Source: Allotamlana fucoidanivorans
Lineage (GTDB): Bacteria; Bacteroidota; Bacteroidia; Flavobacteriales; Flavobacteriaceae
Reading direction: 5' to 3'
Assembly (NCBI RefSeq): GCF_045788535.1
Contig: NZ_CP074074.1
Span: 558,001 to 622,000 of the forward strand
Length of the DNA stretch: 64,000 nt
Made by a program: the position numbers and the translations under genes. The notes below the pieces were generated by a model, which was not told the DNA's origin, searched no databases, and saw only the letters and a program-made list of their open reading frames with translations. This document shows positions 27,967 to 36,069 of this stretch, one piece after another; the stretch's first letter is position 1, and each line of letters opens with the position of its first letter.

Positions 27967-28743
27967 ATGAGTAAACAACCTATCGGCATTTTTGATTCCG
28001 GCATTGGCGGTACTTCCATCTGGAAAGAAATACATGCCTTACTCCCTCATGAAAATACCATTTACTTAGCCGATAGTAAGAATGCGCCATATGGCCCAAA
28101 AGGCAAACAAGCTATTATTGACCTTAGTGTTAAAAACACAGAGTTTTTACTAAAACAAAACTGCAAACTTATTGTTGTTGCTTGCAACACGGCTACCACA
28201 AATGCCATAGACTTTTTAAGAAGTCATTATAAAATACCTTTTATAGGAATTGAACCTGCCATAAAACCTGCAGCTCTTCAAACCAAAACCAAAGCCATTG
28301 GTATTCTAGCTACCAAAGGCACCCTGACTAGCGCTTTGTTTTCAAAAACCTCTAGTTTATTTGCTTACAACATCAAAGTGATTGAACAAATTGGCAATGG
28401 TATAGTAGAGCTTATAGAGAACGGTGAGCTGTATTCTGACGCCATGAAGACCCTACTCAAAACATATTTAAAGCCCATGCTTGATACCAACATTGATTAT
28501 TTAGTGTTAGGTTGCACACATTACCCTTATTTAATCCCATTACTTGCTGAGCTATTACCTAAACATGTTAAAATAATTGATTCTGGTGAAGCCGTAGCCA
28601 GACAAACCAAAGCCATTTTGGAACAACATAATTTGTTGAATAAAAACAGTGCCTCAGCAAAGATTTCTTTTTACACCAATGGCAACCCAGCGATTTTAAA
28701 GTCGCTATTAACTATTGACTCTACTGTAAAAACCCTTCCTTAA
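27967..28743 (+). CDS. murI: Glutamate racemase
   Basis: MurI supplies D-glutamate for peptidoglycan. The two catalytic cysteines are seen in IVVACNTATTNA (about residue 70) and VLGCTHYPYLI (about 181). The opening IGIFDSGIGG is the canonical phosphate/substrate loop, and ADSKNAPYG follows. The length of 258 residues is normal. It is transcribed in the same direction as the envelope cluster but lies after a terminator, so it must have its own start signal or depend on read-through. Confidence 0.96.
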   Translation: MSKQPIGIFDSGIGGTSIWKEIHALLPHENTIYLADSKNAPYGPKGKQAIIDLSVKNTEFLLKQNCKLIVVACNTATTNAIDFLRSHYKIPFIGIEPAIKPAALQTKTKAIGILATKGTLTSALFSKTSSLFAYNIKVIEQIGNGIVELIENGELYSDAMKTLLKTYLKPMLDTNIDYLVLGCTHYPYLIPLLAELLPKHVKIIDSGEAVARQTKAILEQHNLLNKNSASAKISFYTNGNPAILKSLLTIDSTVKTLP

Positions 28744-28759
28744 AACTACATTTTTTTAT

Positions 28760-28788
28760 TTAAAAAAAAAGAGGCCAAACAGCCTCTT
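28760..28788 (-). terminator. Rho-independent terminator of hsp20
   Basis: On the minus strand AAGAGGC pairs with GCCTCTT around TGTTTG and is followed by nine T. It lies 27 bases after the hsp20 stop and may also stop murI transcripts coming from the other side. Confidence 0.9.
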
Positions 28789-28814
28789 CTTTCCACATCA
28801 AAACAAAAATTTTA

Positions 28815-29288
28815 TTAAGAAATTTTAATACTTCTTATTGGTTTTTGTTTAGCTTCTTCGCGCTTAGGTAACTGAATCATCAAAATACCATCATTATATG
28901 TGGCATTAATTTTACTTTCGTTAATGGATTCAGGTAACGAAAATGTTCTTTTGAACGAAGAATAACCAAATTCTTTTCTAGTGTAATTCTCTTCCTTGGT
29001 TTCAGATTCTTCCTTATGCTCTGCAGATACCGATAAAATATCATTATCTAAGTCTATAACAAAATCTGACTTTTTCATTCCGGGAACCGCCATTTCAACA
29101 AAATAATCATCTTTTGTTTCTTTAATGTTCACTTTAGGCATAGACATACCAGAATTGTAATTGCTAGAAAAAACTGTTGGCACATGCTCTGTATCGAATA
29201 AATCATCAATCCAGTTAGTCCAAGTTGGAAAACTCGATTTCTTTTGGGCTCCGTGTCCATTTTTTGGAACATGCATTAGTGTACTCAT
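28815..29288 (-). CDS. Small heat-shock protein, Hsp20/alpha-crystallin family
   Basis: This is an ATP-independent holdase that binds unfolding proteins. In 157 residues the alpha-crystallin domain spans about 48-150: PKVNIKETKDDYFVEMAVPGM, then DIDNDILSVSAEHKEE-like strands and the loop FKRTFSLPESIN, ending with NDGILMIQLPKRE before the short basic tail. The N-terminal arm, with PTWTNWIDDLFDTE, is typical for flavobacterial Hsp20. It is divergent from the dnaJ-type gene across a 314-base regulatory region. Confidence 0.94.
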   Translation of the reverse strand: MSTLMHVPKNGHGAQKKSSFPTWTNWIDDLFDTEHVPTVFSSNYNSGMSMPKVNIKETKDDYFVEMAVPGMKKSDFVIDLDNDILSVSAEHKEESETKEENYTRKEFGYSSFKRTFSLPESINESKINATYNDGILMIQLPKREEAKQKPIRSIKIS

Positions 29289-29602
29289 AACTTCTATAAT
29301 TTTTTAATTAAACATATTTTCATACTAAAGGATTGAATTACTATCACTCAACCTCGTCTATAATAGAACAAACCAAGTGCCAAAGCAAAATGGCATCACA
29401 AACTTCAAAAAACCAAGTAATATACTACAAAAATAATGTCATTTTGGCACTAAACATCATTTAACTGCTGCCTAAACGTCATTTTTTAATCGAAAATTGG
29501 CAAAATAAAGCTCTTATCCCTTTAACTAATAACACAATCAAAGCTCAATTCTCTTTGGTATTTTTTTTGCTAATCATTATGTAAAATAGAGCCATAAACA
29601 TC
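29289..29602. promoter_or_regulatory. Divergent hsp20/dnaJ regulatory region with repeated motifs
   Basis: This 314-base gap contains no gene but several ordered elements. There is an inverted repeat, AGTGCCAAA (29376-29384) and TTTGGCACT (29443-29451), and a direct repeat GTCATTTT at 29438 and 29478. A T-rich element at 29555-29570 has TTGG and TTGC with exactly ten bases between GG and GC, as in sigma-54 promoters, 33 bases before the dnaJ ATG. The palindromic-type sites are candidate operators for stress control. All are pattern readings without experimental support. Confidence 0.5.
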
Positions 29603-30532
29603 ATGACATATAAAGATTATTATACCATTTTAGGAGTAGATAAAAATGCTTCTGAAAAAGACATAAAAAAAGCATACAGGAAGCTTGCCGCTAAATACCA
29701 TCCTGATAAAAATCCGGATGACGTAGCTGCTGAAGCCAAATTCAAAGAAATAAATGAGGCCAATGAAGTTTTAAGCAATCCTGATAAAAGAGAGAAATAC
29801 GATACTTTAGGCGAAAACTGGCAAGCCTATGAGCATGCGGGAGAAGACTGGAAAAAATATACACAAAACCAAAACAAACAAGGGCAGTACTACTATGGTA
29901 ATGCTTCTGATTTTTTTGGTGAACAAAATAAAGGCAGTGAATTTTCAAGCTTCTTTGATATGTTTTTTGGCGGTGAATCAAACGCTTTCACCAATCAACC
30001 TCATCACAATACCAAAGTTCTAGATATTCAAGCCGAGTTACCTATAACACTGGATGAAGCTTATTTTGGCAGCAAGCGCACCTTTCAATTAGATAATGAA
30101 AAAATGCGCATTAGTATAAAACCTGGCGCTTATGATGGCCAGGTACTAAAAATAAAAGGTAAGGGTCACCTTGATTTTTCTAAAAAACATAGAGGCGACT
30201 TGTATATTACCTTAAAACAAGAGCATCACCCTAAGTTTAAAAGGCTGGAAAACAATCTGGAAACTGAAGTTTCAGTAGATCTTTATACAGCCATTCTTGG
30301 TGGTAAAGTAAGAGTACAAACCCTTAACAAAGCATTGAATATAAATATTCCGGCAGGAACAGAATCTGGAAAACTTTTACGACTAAAGGAAAAGGGTATG
30401 CCTATTTACAATACTCAAAAACACGGTGATTTATTGGTAAAAATTAAGGTGGAATTACCCAAGAATTTAAATCAAGAAGAAACAGAATTATTTAAAAAAT
30501 TAAAAAACATAAGGCATAAAAATGCCGTTTAA
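29603..30532 (+). CDS. DnaJ-class co-chaperone of CbpA type
   Basis: This Hsp40 stimulates the ATPase of DnaK and delivers substrates. The J domain (residues 3-68) carries the HPD triad in KYHPDKNPDD. A Gly/Phe-type linker follows (NASDFFGEQ...FFDMFFGG). Two C-terminal beta-barrel substrate domains, about 130-300, follow directly, with no CxxCxGxG zinc centre, which makes it CbpA-like rather than DnaJ proper. The length of 309 residues fits CbpA. It begins a tight operon, with the thioredoxin ATG starting 11 bases after its stop, and is divergent from hsp20. Confidence 0.92.
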   Translation: MTYKDYYTILGVDKNASEKDIKKAYRKLAAKYHPDKNPDDVAAEAKFKEINEANEVLSNPDKREKYDTLGENWQAYEHAGEDWKKYTQNQNKQGQYYYGNASDFFGEQNKGSEFSSFFDMFFGGESNAFTNQPHHNTKVLDIQAELPITLDEAYFGSKRTFQLDNEKMRISIKPGAYDGQVLKIKGKGHLDFSKKHRGDLYITLKQEHHPKFKRLENNLETEVSVDLYTAILGGKVRVQTLNKALNINIPAGTESGKLLRLKEKGMPIYNTQKHGDLLVKIKVELPKNLNQEETELFKKLKNIRHKNAV

Positions 30533-30542
30533 ATTTATAAAC

Positions 30543-30848
30543 ATGAAAGGAAATTTTAGTAACATAGTAAATAGTGACACCCCTGTATTAGTAGATTTTT
30601 ATGCCACTTGGTGTGGGCCATGCAAAGCACAAACACCAATTATTAATGATTTGGCTAAAGACATGAATAGTGCCCTTAGGGTCATTAAAATTGATATTGA
30701 TAAAAACCAAAATATAGCCCAGCAATATCAGGTTCGAGGTGTTCCTACTTTAGCATTATACAAAAAAGGGAAATTGCTTTGGAGAGCTTCTGGTGTTCAC
30801 AGCAAAGCTCAGCTCACAAACATTATTCAACCACATTTAAATGAATAA
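30543..30848 (+). CDS. Thioredoxin-family protein
   Basis: This small redoxin has the classic active site in DFYATWCGPCKAQTP and the cis-proline in VRGVPTLALYKKGK. I chose the ATG at 30543, giving 101 residues with the normal thioredoxin N-terminus MKGNFSNIVNSDTPVLVDF; an ATG at 30522 would overlap dnaJ by 11 bases and add seven residues. There is no signal peptide, so it is cytoplasmic. It is linked to the dnaJ gene and overlaps the next gene by eight bases (ATGAATAA), which suggests a shared stress role. Confidence 0.92.
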   Translation: MKGNFSNIVNSDTPVLVDFYATWCGPCKAQTPIINDLAKDMNSALRVIKIDIDKNQNIAQQYQVRGVPTLALYKKGKLLWRASGVHSKAQLTNIIQPHLNE

Positions 30849-31221
30849 TAGCATGAACATTATTTTATACAATAAGTCTTACACCCAACCAAGTATCCAT
30901 AGCTTTTTAGATGCTTTGTACTCAAATAACATGCCTTATTTGGCTAGTGATCTTTTAGAAAAAGGTCTGCTTGTTAGCGACATTACGCAAGGCATTAAAA
31001 AGGCTCTAATGGTTATGCGCAGATTAAGCCTTGATGTTGACCAACACTTTAAACCATTTTACTCACAACACAACGATGGTTTAATGAAAGACTGCAAGTT
31101 ATCTAAATTAGGATATGCTTTAGTTCTTTTAAACCTCAACGCAAACAATGCGTATATAGCCAATCTGCAACTCACCATAGCAGACTATTTTTTTAATGAG
31201 CATGATATGAGGAACTTTTAA
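30841..31221 (+). CDS. Orphan 126-residue protein in the dnaJ-thioredoxin operon
   Basis: I do not recognise this family with confidence. It is a soluble, mostly helical protein with no signal or membrane segment. The start ATG overlaps the thioredoxin stop by eight bases, so it is translationally coupled. The segment DCKLSKLGYALVLLNLNANNAYIANLQLTIADYFF vaguely recalls the DinD/BRO pattern in which a [DW]CxLSxxxxxL..N motif precedes xxxxxYF, but the similarity is too weak to assign. A long hairpin covers its stop codon. Its conservation next to dnaJ and a thioredoxin would be the best clue to function. Confidence 0.75.
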   Translation: MNNSMNIILYNKSYTQPSIHSFLDALYSNNMPYLASDLLEKGLLVSDITQGIKKALMVMRRLSLDVDQHFKPFYSQHNDGLMKDCKLSKLGYALVLLNLNANNAYIANLQLTIADYFFNEHDMRNF

Positions 31222-31236
31222 AAGTTTCCTCATATC
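31204..31236 (+). terminator. Long near-perfect hairpin over the stop codon of the operon's last gene
   Basis: GATATGAGGAACTTTT is followed directly by its complement AAAAGTTTCCTCATATC with a single bulged base, forming a stem of about 16 pairs with almost no loop. The TAA stop at 31219-31221 lies at the turn. No good T run follows, so it may act as a 3' stabiliser or a weak terminator. Confidence 0.7.
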
Positions 31237-31377
31237 GTATTTAAACATACCGAGCCCCTTACTAATAAGTACTTAAAACCTAAATTACAATACACTTTTT
31301 TTTAATGACTAGAAGTCTAATTATATAAAATAATTATTAAGCCATTCAACCAGTCATTTAGGTTGATTGATATTTAT

Positions 31378-31785
31378 TTATAAAAAAAAGAATTCTTCAA
31401 CCTTAGTTAACTTGGCGATGGATTGTGGTAATGTTTCCAACTCATTTTTAATAAAACTTGCTTTTTTTAATGAGGCTAATTCTCCTAAGTCCTTAGGGAA
31501 TTCTTTCAAGGTGTTTTCTAGCACCGATAAAATTTCAAGATGCTCCAAATCCACAATATCCTTAGGTAAATAAGCAAACTGGCTGATTCCCAAATTACAG
31601 TTCCTTAAGGTTCTTTAGGCTGTCAAAACCTCTGGGAAGTTCTGAAAGCTTGTTTGAAAACAGGTTAAGAATTTCCAAATTGTTTAGTTTGGAAAAACTT
31701 GTGGGCAATCGTTCTAATTTATTTTCTCCTAAAAGCAGTTCTTTGAGATTGTTCAATTGCCCTATTGATTTTGGCAATTGGATGT
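31378..31785 (-). pseudogene. Leucine-rich-repeat protein remnant, frameshifted and truncated
   Basis: Reading on the minus strand, LPKSIGQLNNLKELLLGENKLERLP and LEILNLFSNKLSELPRGFDSLKNLKEL are clear bacterial leucine-rich repeats of about 23 residues with the xLPxx pattern. The frame stops at 31595. The next frame continues with CNLGISQFAYLPKDIVDLEHLEIL and further repeats, and stops at 31378. The start is missing and the 5' side is fused to another gene's fragment. Too few repeats and no flanking caps are present for a functional domain. Confidence 0.8.
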
Positions 31786-31934
31786 GGAGTTGCTGGTATC
31801 CATTTAGAACATAATTTTAAAAGACGGATAACATCTTCGTCACAACCCGCACCAATTTCTTTAATGACTTTAATAGAAGTGATGCTTCCATCTTCCATTA
31901 CTCTAAATTGAACATAAACTTTGCCTTCTACCCC
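31780..31934 (-). pseudogene. TonB C-terminal domain fragment
   Basis: On the minus strand, immediately after an in-frame stop (31935-31937), the frame reads GVEGKVYVQFRVMEDGSITS, then VKVIKEIGAGCDEDVIRLLK and WIPAT. These are the conserved strands and helix of an energy-transducing TonB C-terminal domain in its bacteroidotal form (V.F.V..DG.I..V.V..G.G..CDEEAIR.....WIP). It has no start codon and its last strands are replaced by the leucine-rich repeats. It lies downstream of the MORN-repeat gene and is probably debris from a deletion or recombination. Confidence 0.75.
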
Positions 31935-31960
31935 CTAGTCTTCTTGCCTCATTTGGTTAA

Positions 31961-34900
31961 TTAAGGTTTTTTAAGATCGTGTTGAATCGTTATTTTATCA
32001 CCTTTGATCACAGCATCAATAAAATGAATTTCCTCATATGCTACCCCATGCAATTTTGCAGGGATCCAAGCAGGGGATAAACTTAATAAAGTCTCCAATG
32101 AATTATGTAAGCTTACGGTTATCTCTCCTTCAATAATGTTTACATCACAGTCATGACAAAAGGTTTGGGCTTTGTCAATAACAAGCTTTCCTTCCTTGTT
32201 TATTTTGAAAATGAAAAGTGCTTCTTCATAACCTTTTTCGACATGTAATTCGAGTTTATTAAGCTCTTCCAATACCCAATCGACGAAAGTCAGATCACCA
32301 TTAAATCTAGCAATTTCATAGATCTGGTTCTGTGTTATCATTTTACCATGATCCCATGAACTTTCCGAAATAATACCTTTTTCCTCTAACATCCCCTTCC
32401 CATGTTGTTTGTCAGCCTGCCACTCCCCATCATAATTGAACCCGTCCAATCTGGTAAATTGCCCCTGACCTTCTCTTAGGCCATTCTTCCATTCACCTTC
32501 ATAGACATCTCCATTAGCATAGGACATTTTACCTTGTCCATTATATTTACCATCTTTCCATTCACCTGAATAAATTTGTCCACTAAGCCAGGTAAAACTT
32601 CCATGTCCGTTTCTTTTATCATCTTTCCATTCGCCTGTATAAACCTTACCATCAGGCCAGGTATATATTCCAAAGCCACTTTTATAGTTTTCTTGCCATT
32701 CTCCTTCATAAACATCTCCATCGGCATAAGTCTTTTTTCCTTGACCGTGTTTTTGTAAATACCTATTAACGGTACCTACATATAAACTTCCGTCATCATA
32801 TTTTTTAGAAACATCGTCTAGTATTCCTGGTCGTTCGGTGGCATAATAAGAATTATTGATAGACTCTAACCACTGTTTTACATAGGAAGTAAGTTGTTCT
32901 TCATTGGCAAGTCCTGTAAATACTTTACCCGCATTATTACCACTATGTGTCATACTATTATAGACATTCAATAAATTATTAGGAGAAATACCGTGTTCAT
33001 GTAAATTGTTTGAAACCTCATAGAAGCTTTCCAGGTCATTAAATTTAATAAGCCTGTAGGAAGGCAGCTTTGATCTTACCAAATGAACGGTATACTCCTT
33101 GGATTCACTGACCGGGGTGTAATGTAAGGCCTTGTATTTATATTTCAAGGTTGGGGTTTCGTAGGCCACTTTTACACGGTCTTTATAATTGTATGTCACC
33201 AAAGTAGAGGGTATAAAATACCCGGTTTTCAGGTCTCTTAACTTAATTTGAAAATCGGGTTCTCCAATTCTATCTGATGGTTGTGCATTTATGGGATGGG
33301 CTTGTAATTTATTAGTAACTAGAGCATTGTTTATATCTTGTTCGTTGAATACAATTTCATATTTCCCTACCTCAATTCTTGGGTTAGTAATCGTTTCATA
33401 AATTTCTTCTTTTATCTTTGAGTTACCAGCCAACTCTTTTATAGGAGTGCCGAACTCTAATAATTCATAAACACGCTGGTTGAAAGTCCTATTGTGGGAG
33501 CCTGTCAATAATAGGTCCTTGCCTGTACTACCACCAATTAAGTAATTTTTGTCTGTACTTTCAACAAATTTTTGCTTAACCCCTCCAATTTTTACGCTTA
33601 CCTTTTGACTCAAAGTTGGTGGATTTACCCAGTTATTATTAAAAATTTTATTGGAGGTAAATAACTTGGTGTCATCCTCGTCAGCGAGAGAAAGTCTGAT
33701 ATATCTATTGTCAGAAAATAAAATGAGAACATTAATTTCATCATATTGATTAGGCGATTGTCCTTTTTGAGGTAATTTCTTATAGTAATAAACAGCAACG
33801 GCATTGTTAGATAAATATGTAATGTTTTCTTTTATGTTGTTTATCCTTTGTGTGTATGCATCATTGTTGTTTTTGAAGGAGGCCGAGGCATCTTCCATAG
33901 CTAATCGGCTAAATTCCTGCTTTAAAGACCATATAGCACTTACTAATTTCGATTGAAAACCATTATACATACCCAAGCTAAAAGTAAGTTTATGGGGCAG
34001 CGTATAACGCCTATTTGCAGCTTTTACTTTTTTAGTCTCGTTTCTAAATTTGTATGAAGGCAAATAATTACCAGAGGCAATGGTTGTGCTGTTTTTCCAG
34101 AAAATTTTTCTTTTTATTGACTCGATATTGGTGTCAAAATCTAAGGTCATTATTGAGCTTACCGTATGTTTAATAGGAGAGATTTCATCATGATCAAGCG
34201 AGGTTTTTACAATCTCTTGATTTACTTCTAGAATTAATGTATTCCCTTTAAAATAGGCCCGCTGAATGGTTTGATGAACTATCATATAATCATATCTTAA
34301 AGTAGAGGTGTAATATATGTCTTGATAACCAGCTGATACAGCTAGAATCCTTTTTTTTAGAGCGACTACATTGCTGCTTACAGGAAAGTTAATGTCTAGA
34401 TTTTTAGAAAATGCCGTGTTAAAAATATCGTTCTGTTTATCAATTTCTTTCATTTTCTGAGAAAAGTTTTCTTTATAGCTGCGCCTGGCATTGCTTTGTT
34501 CACGTTCTTTAGCCTCTTTTTCTAGTCTTTTTCTTTCAATACCATCTAAAATAGATTTTCCAAGGGCATTAAGTGAATTTTCTAATTGTTTCGAAGAGGT
34601 TTCCATCTGGACGTCCTGTTGAACCATGTTATAAGAATCCGCTTCCGAAATCCCCGAATATCTATACGAATAGAAATTTGTTTTTTTCAAAGCTTCATGC
34701 ATGGCCATTTGCACTTCGAAGTTGGAAAGTTCTAATTCATCCATATTGGTTAAGTAGATTTTGGTTTCAGCATCTTCGGCTTCTTTGGTTCTTCTTTCGA
34801 TTTCTTCCCAATATTTAGCTGTTTTTTCTTTCTCAGCAATTTTGTAAGCTTCTACTTCACGTTTTACTTCTTCACTTTGCATTTTTAGTCTAGCATTATG

Positions 34901-35023
34901 AGCCCTCCTTTCTTCTTCGGTCATTCCACTTTCAGCGGGAACAACTGTTGGTGTCTCAGATTGAGCAATGCACAAAAATGATGTTAGGATAAAAAAACTG
35001 AAAAATAGTAGTTTAGCTTTCAT
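31961..35023 (-). CDS. Large secreted MORN-repeat protein with TonB-C-like end
   Basis: The 1020-residue protein has a signal peptide (LLFFSFFILTSFLCIAQ). A charged coiled-coil region follows (about 30-215, with EEERRAHNARLKMQSEEVKRE), then a large mixed region without recognised motifs (about 215-740). Six to seven MORN repeats at about 750-890 follow the YxGEWxxxxxxGxGxxxxxxG pattern, for example YEGEWQENYKSGFGIYTWPD and YTGEWKDDKRNGHGSFTW. The C-terminal 130 residues include EALFIFKINKEGKLVIDKAQ and SPAWIPAKLHG, which resemble a TonB C-terminal domain. The role is unknown. It precedes the TonB/LRR debris and follows a small secreted protein on the same strand. Confidence 0.78.
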   Translation of the reverse strand: MKAKLLFFSFFILTSFLCIAQSETPTVVPAESGMTEEERRAHNARLKMQSEEVKREVEAYKIAEKEKTAKYWEEIERRTKEAEDAETKIYLTNMDELELSNFEVQMAMHEALKKTNFYSYRYSGISEADSYNMVQQDVQMETSSKQLENSLNALGKSILDGIERKRLEKEAKEREQSNARRSYKENFSQKMKEIDKQNDIFNTAFSKNLDINFPVSSNVVALKKRILAVSAGYQDIYYTSTLRYDYMIVHQTIQRAYFKGNTLILEVNQEIVKTSLDHDEISPIKHTVSSIMTLDFDTNIESIKRKIFWKNSTTIASGNYLPSYKFRNETKKVKAANRRYTLPHKLTFSLGMYNGFQSKLVSAIWSLKQEFSRLAMEDASASFKNNNDAYTQRINNIKENITYLSNNAVAVYYYKKLPQKGQSPNQYDEINVLILFSDNRYIRLSLADEDDTKLFTSNKIFNNNWVNPPTLSQKVSVKIGGVKQKFVESTDKNYLIGGSTGKDLLLTGSHNRTFNQRVYELLEFGTPIKELAGNSKIKEEIYETITNPRIEVGKYEIVFNEQDINNALVTNKLQAHPINAQPSDRIGEPDFQIKLRDLKTGYFIPSTLVTYNYKDRVKVAYETPTLKYKYKALHYTPVSESKEYTVHLVRSKLPSYRLIKFNDLESFYEVSNNLHEHGISPNNLLNVYNSMTHSGNNAGKVFTGLANEEQLTSYVKQWLESINNSYYATERPGILDDVSKKYDDGSLYVGTVNRYLQKHGQGKKTYADGDVYEGEWQENYKSGFGIYTWPDGKVYTGEWKDDKRNGHGSFTWLSGQIYSGEWKDGKYNGQGKMSYANGDVYEGEWKNGLREGQGQFTRLDGFNYDGEWQADKQHGKGMLEEKGIISESSWDHGKMITQNQIYEIARFNGDLTFVDWVLEELNKLELHVEKGYEEALFIFKINKEGKLVIDKAQTFCHDCDVNIIEGEITVSLHNSLETLLSLSPAWIPAKLHGVAYEEIHFIDAVIKGDKITIQHDLKKP

Positions 35024-35062
35024 GTATTTTGATTTAAGTTAATTTTTGGTTAAGCACTGTCG

Positions 35063-35377
35063 CTAGCAACTCTGAGTGGATTCGAAGGCCTGCCCTGAGC
35101 GAAGTTGAAGAGTAGTCGAATGCTCTCCATTAAAAAGAAAATCAGTAATCTCATAAGTAACTATGGAAACTTGTATTTCAACCTCGTTTTTTCCTGGATT
35201 ATTAGCTCTTGCTTTTACAGTTGCTCTGTAACTATAAGTCCCCTGGTTGGCAGATAAACCAACATTTAGACAATCGCCTACATTCTCAATAAACTGAGTG
35301 AAAGAGATTGAAGATGATAAAGAGAGAAAAAGAATAGCAAAATAGTGTTTGCTTAGTTTGGGTAAAAAAGATTGCAT
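35063..35377 (-). CDS. Small secreted protein with altered C-terminus
   Basis: The 104 residues start with a signal peptide (FAILFLSLSSSISFTQF). A short beta-rich domain with two cysteines follows (CLNVGLSANQGTYSYRATVKAR, VEIQVSIVTYEITDF). The last 20 residues read through a sequence that resembles a dispersed flavobacterial repeat, so the native end was probably lost. No family was recognised. It lies 40 bases upstream of the MORN-repeat gene on the same strand and may be co-transcribed. Confidence 0.6.
   Translation of the reverse strand: MQSFLPKLSKHYFAILFLSLSSSISFTQFIENVGDCLNVGLSANQGTYSYRATVKARANNPGKNEVEIQVSIVTYEITDFLFNGEHSTTLQLRSGQAFESTQSC
35074..35128. repeat. Possible dispersed repeat (TTCGACT...CGCTCAG type) in the 3' end of a gene
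   Basis: The stretch contains GCCCTGAGCGAAGTTGAAGA and then GTAGTCGAATG, with a GATTCGAAGGCC palindrome-like part before it. This resembles the short dispersed repeats of the TTCGACT/CGCTCAG kind that I associate with flavobacterial intergenic regions. Only one copy is present in this window, so the repeat nature rests on memory and not on the sequence itself. Its GC content is well above that of its surroundings. Confidence 0.35.
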
Positions 35378-35611
35378 TAATATTACTTTTTAATAGTTGT
35401 GGTAAATAAATTATTATGTGTTATTAGAAATTGTATATCAGTTAATTTTTATCGTATTGTTGATTATTGTTACAAATTAAAAAAAATCATATAAATTAAT
35501 TAATATTGGGATAAATTAAGATTTTACTTTCAAAATAATATATATGTTTCTTCATATTTACAGAATCATAATTTTATACCGAGTAATTAGATAAAATCGA
35601 CAGAAATACAT
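35378..35611. other. AT-rich intergenic region between divergent genes
   Basis: These 234 bases lie between the small secreted gene and an orphan gene reading the other way. They consist mostly of A/T runs. No exact TAnnTTTG with TTG spacing and no hairpin of note was found. Confidence 0.55.
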
Positions 35612-36061
35612 ATGCAAACACGCGACTATGACTGCTATATACTAATTGAAGCCCTAAAAGGTTTTAGACTGCTTAATGAAGATTTTACAGCTGTAATTCC
35701 TGCTCAAGAGACTAACGGTTACACCAATTTGTATGCAAATAGCATAGCGGTTAGTTTTTTGCATGATATGGAAGACGAGCAGTTAAACGCCATTCACTTT
35801 TTTGAAGACCACCAGAAAACCATAATCGATACCATATCAGCTCACCTTTCAAAAACCTTTAAAGACCCTAAAAAGGAGTTAGGACTTGATTGCATAAACA
35901 TTTTAAACGAGCATAAAGACGGTATCTGTTATGTTGCCTACCGCTTTTTGGATGCTTCAGGAAATAAATTTTATGTTAAGCTTCACAAAAACAAAGTAAT
36001 TAATAATCGTAATTTTTTTTTAAGGTTTTTAAACAAGATATACAATACTATATATTCTTAA
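35612..36061 (+). CDS. Orphan cytoplasmic 149-residue protein
   Basis: I do not recognise the family. It is soluble, without signal peptide or membrane helix, and has an alternating alpha/beta pattern: MQTRDYDCYILIEALKGFRL at the start, then DGICYVAYRFLDASGNKFYVKLHKNK near the C-terminus, which has the look of a small beta-meander. It ends with an Asn/Phe-rich segment. It is convergent with the carbonic anhydrase gene eight bases away. It lies beside a rearranged secreted-protein region, so a lineage-specific role, even an immunity-type protein, is imaginable, but nothing supports that directly. Confidence 0.6.
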   Translation: MQTRDYDCYILIEALKGFRLLNEDFTAVIPAQETNGYTNLYANSIAVSFLHDMEDEQLNAIHFFEDHQKTIIDTISAHLSKTFKDPKKELGLDCINILNEHKDGICYVAYRFLDASGNKFYVKLHKNKVINNRNFFLRFLNKIYNTIYS

Positions 36062-36069
36062 TATTACCT

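Noticed and set aside
28741..28815. A gene between murI and hsp20
   Set aside because: The 70 bases hold only a terminator and A/T runs.
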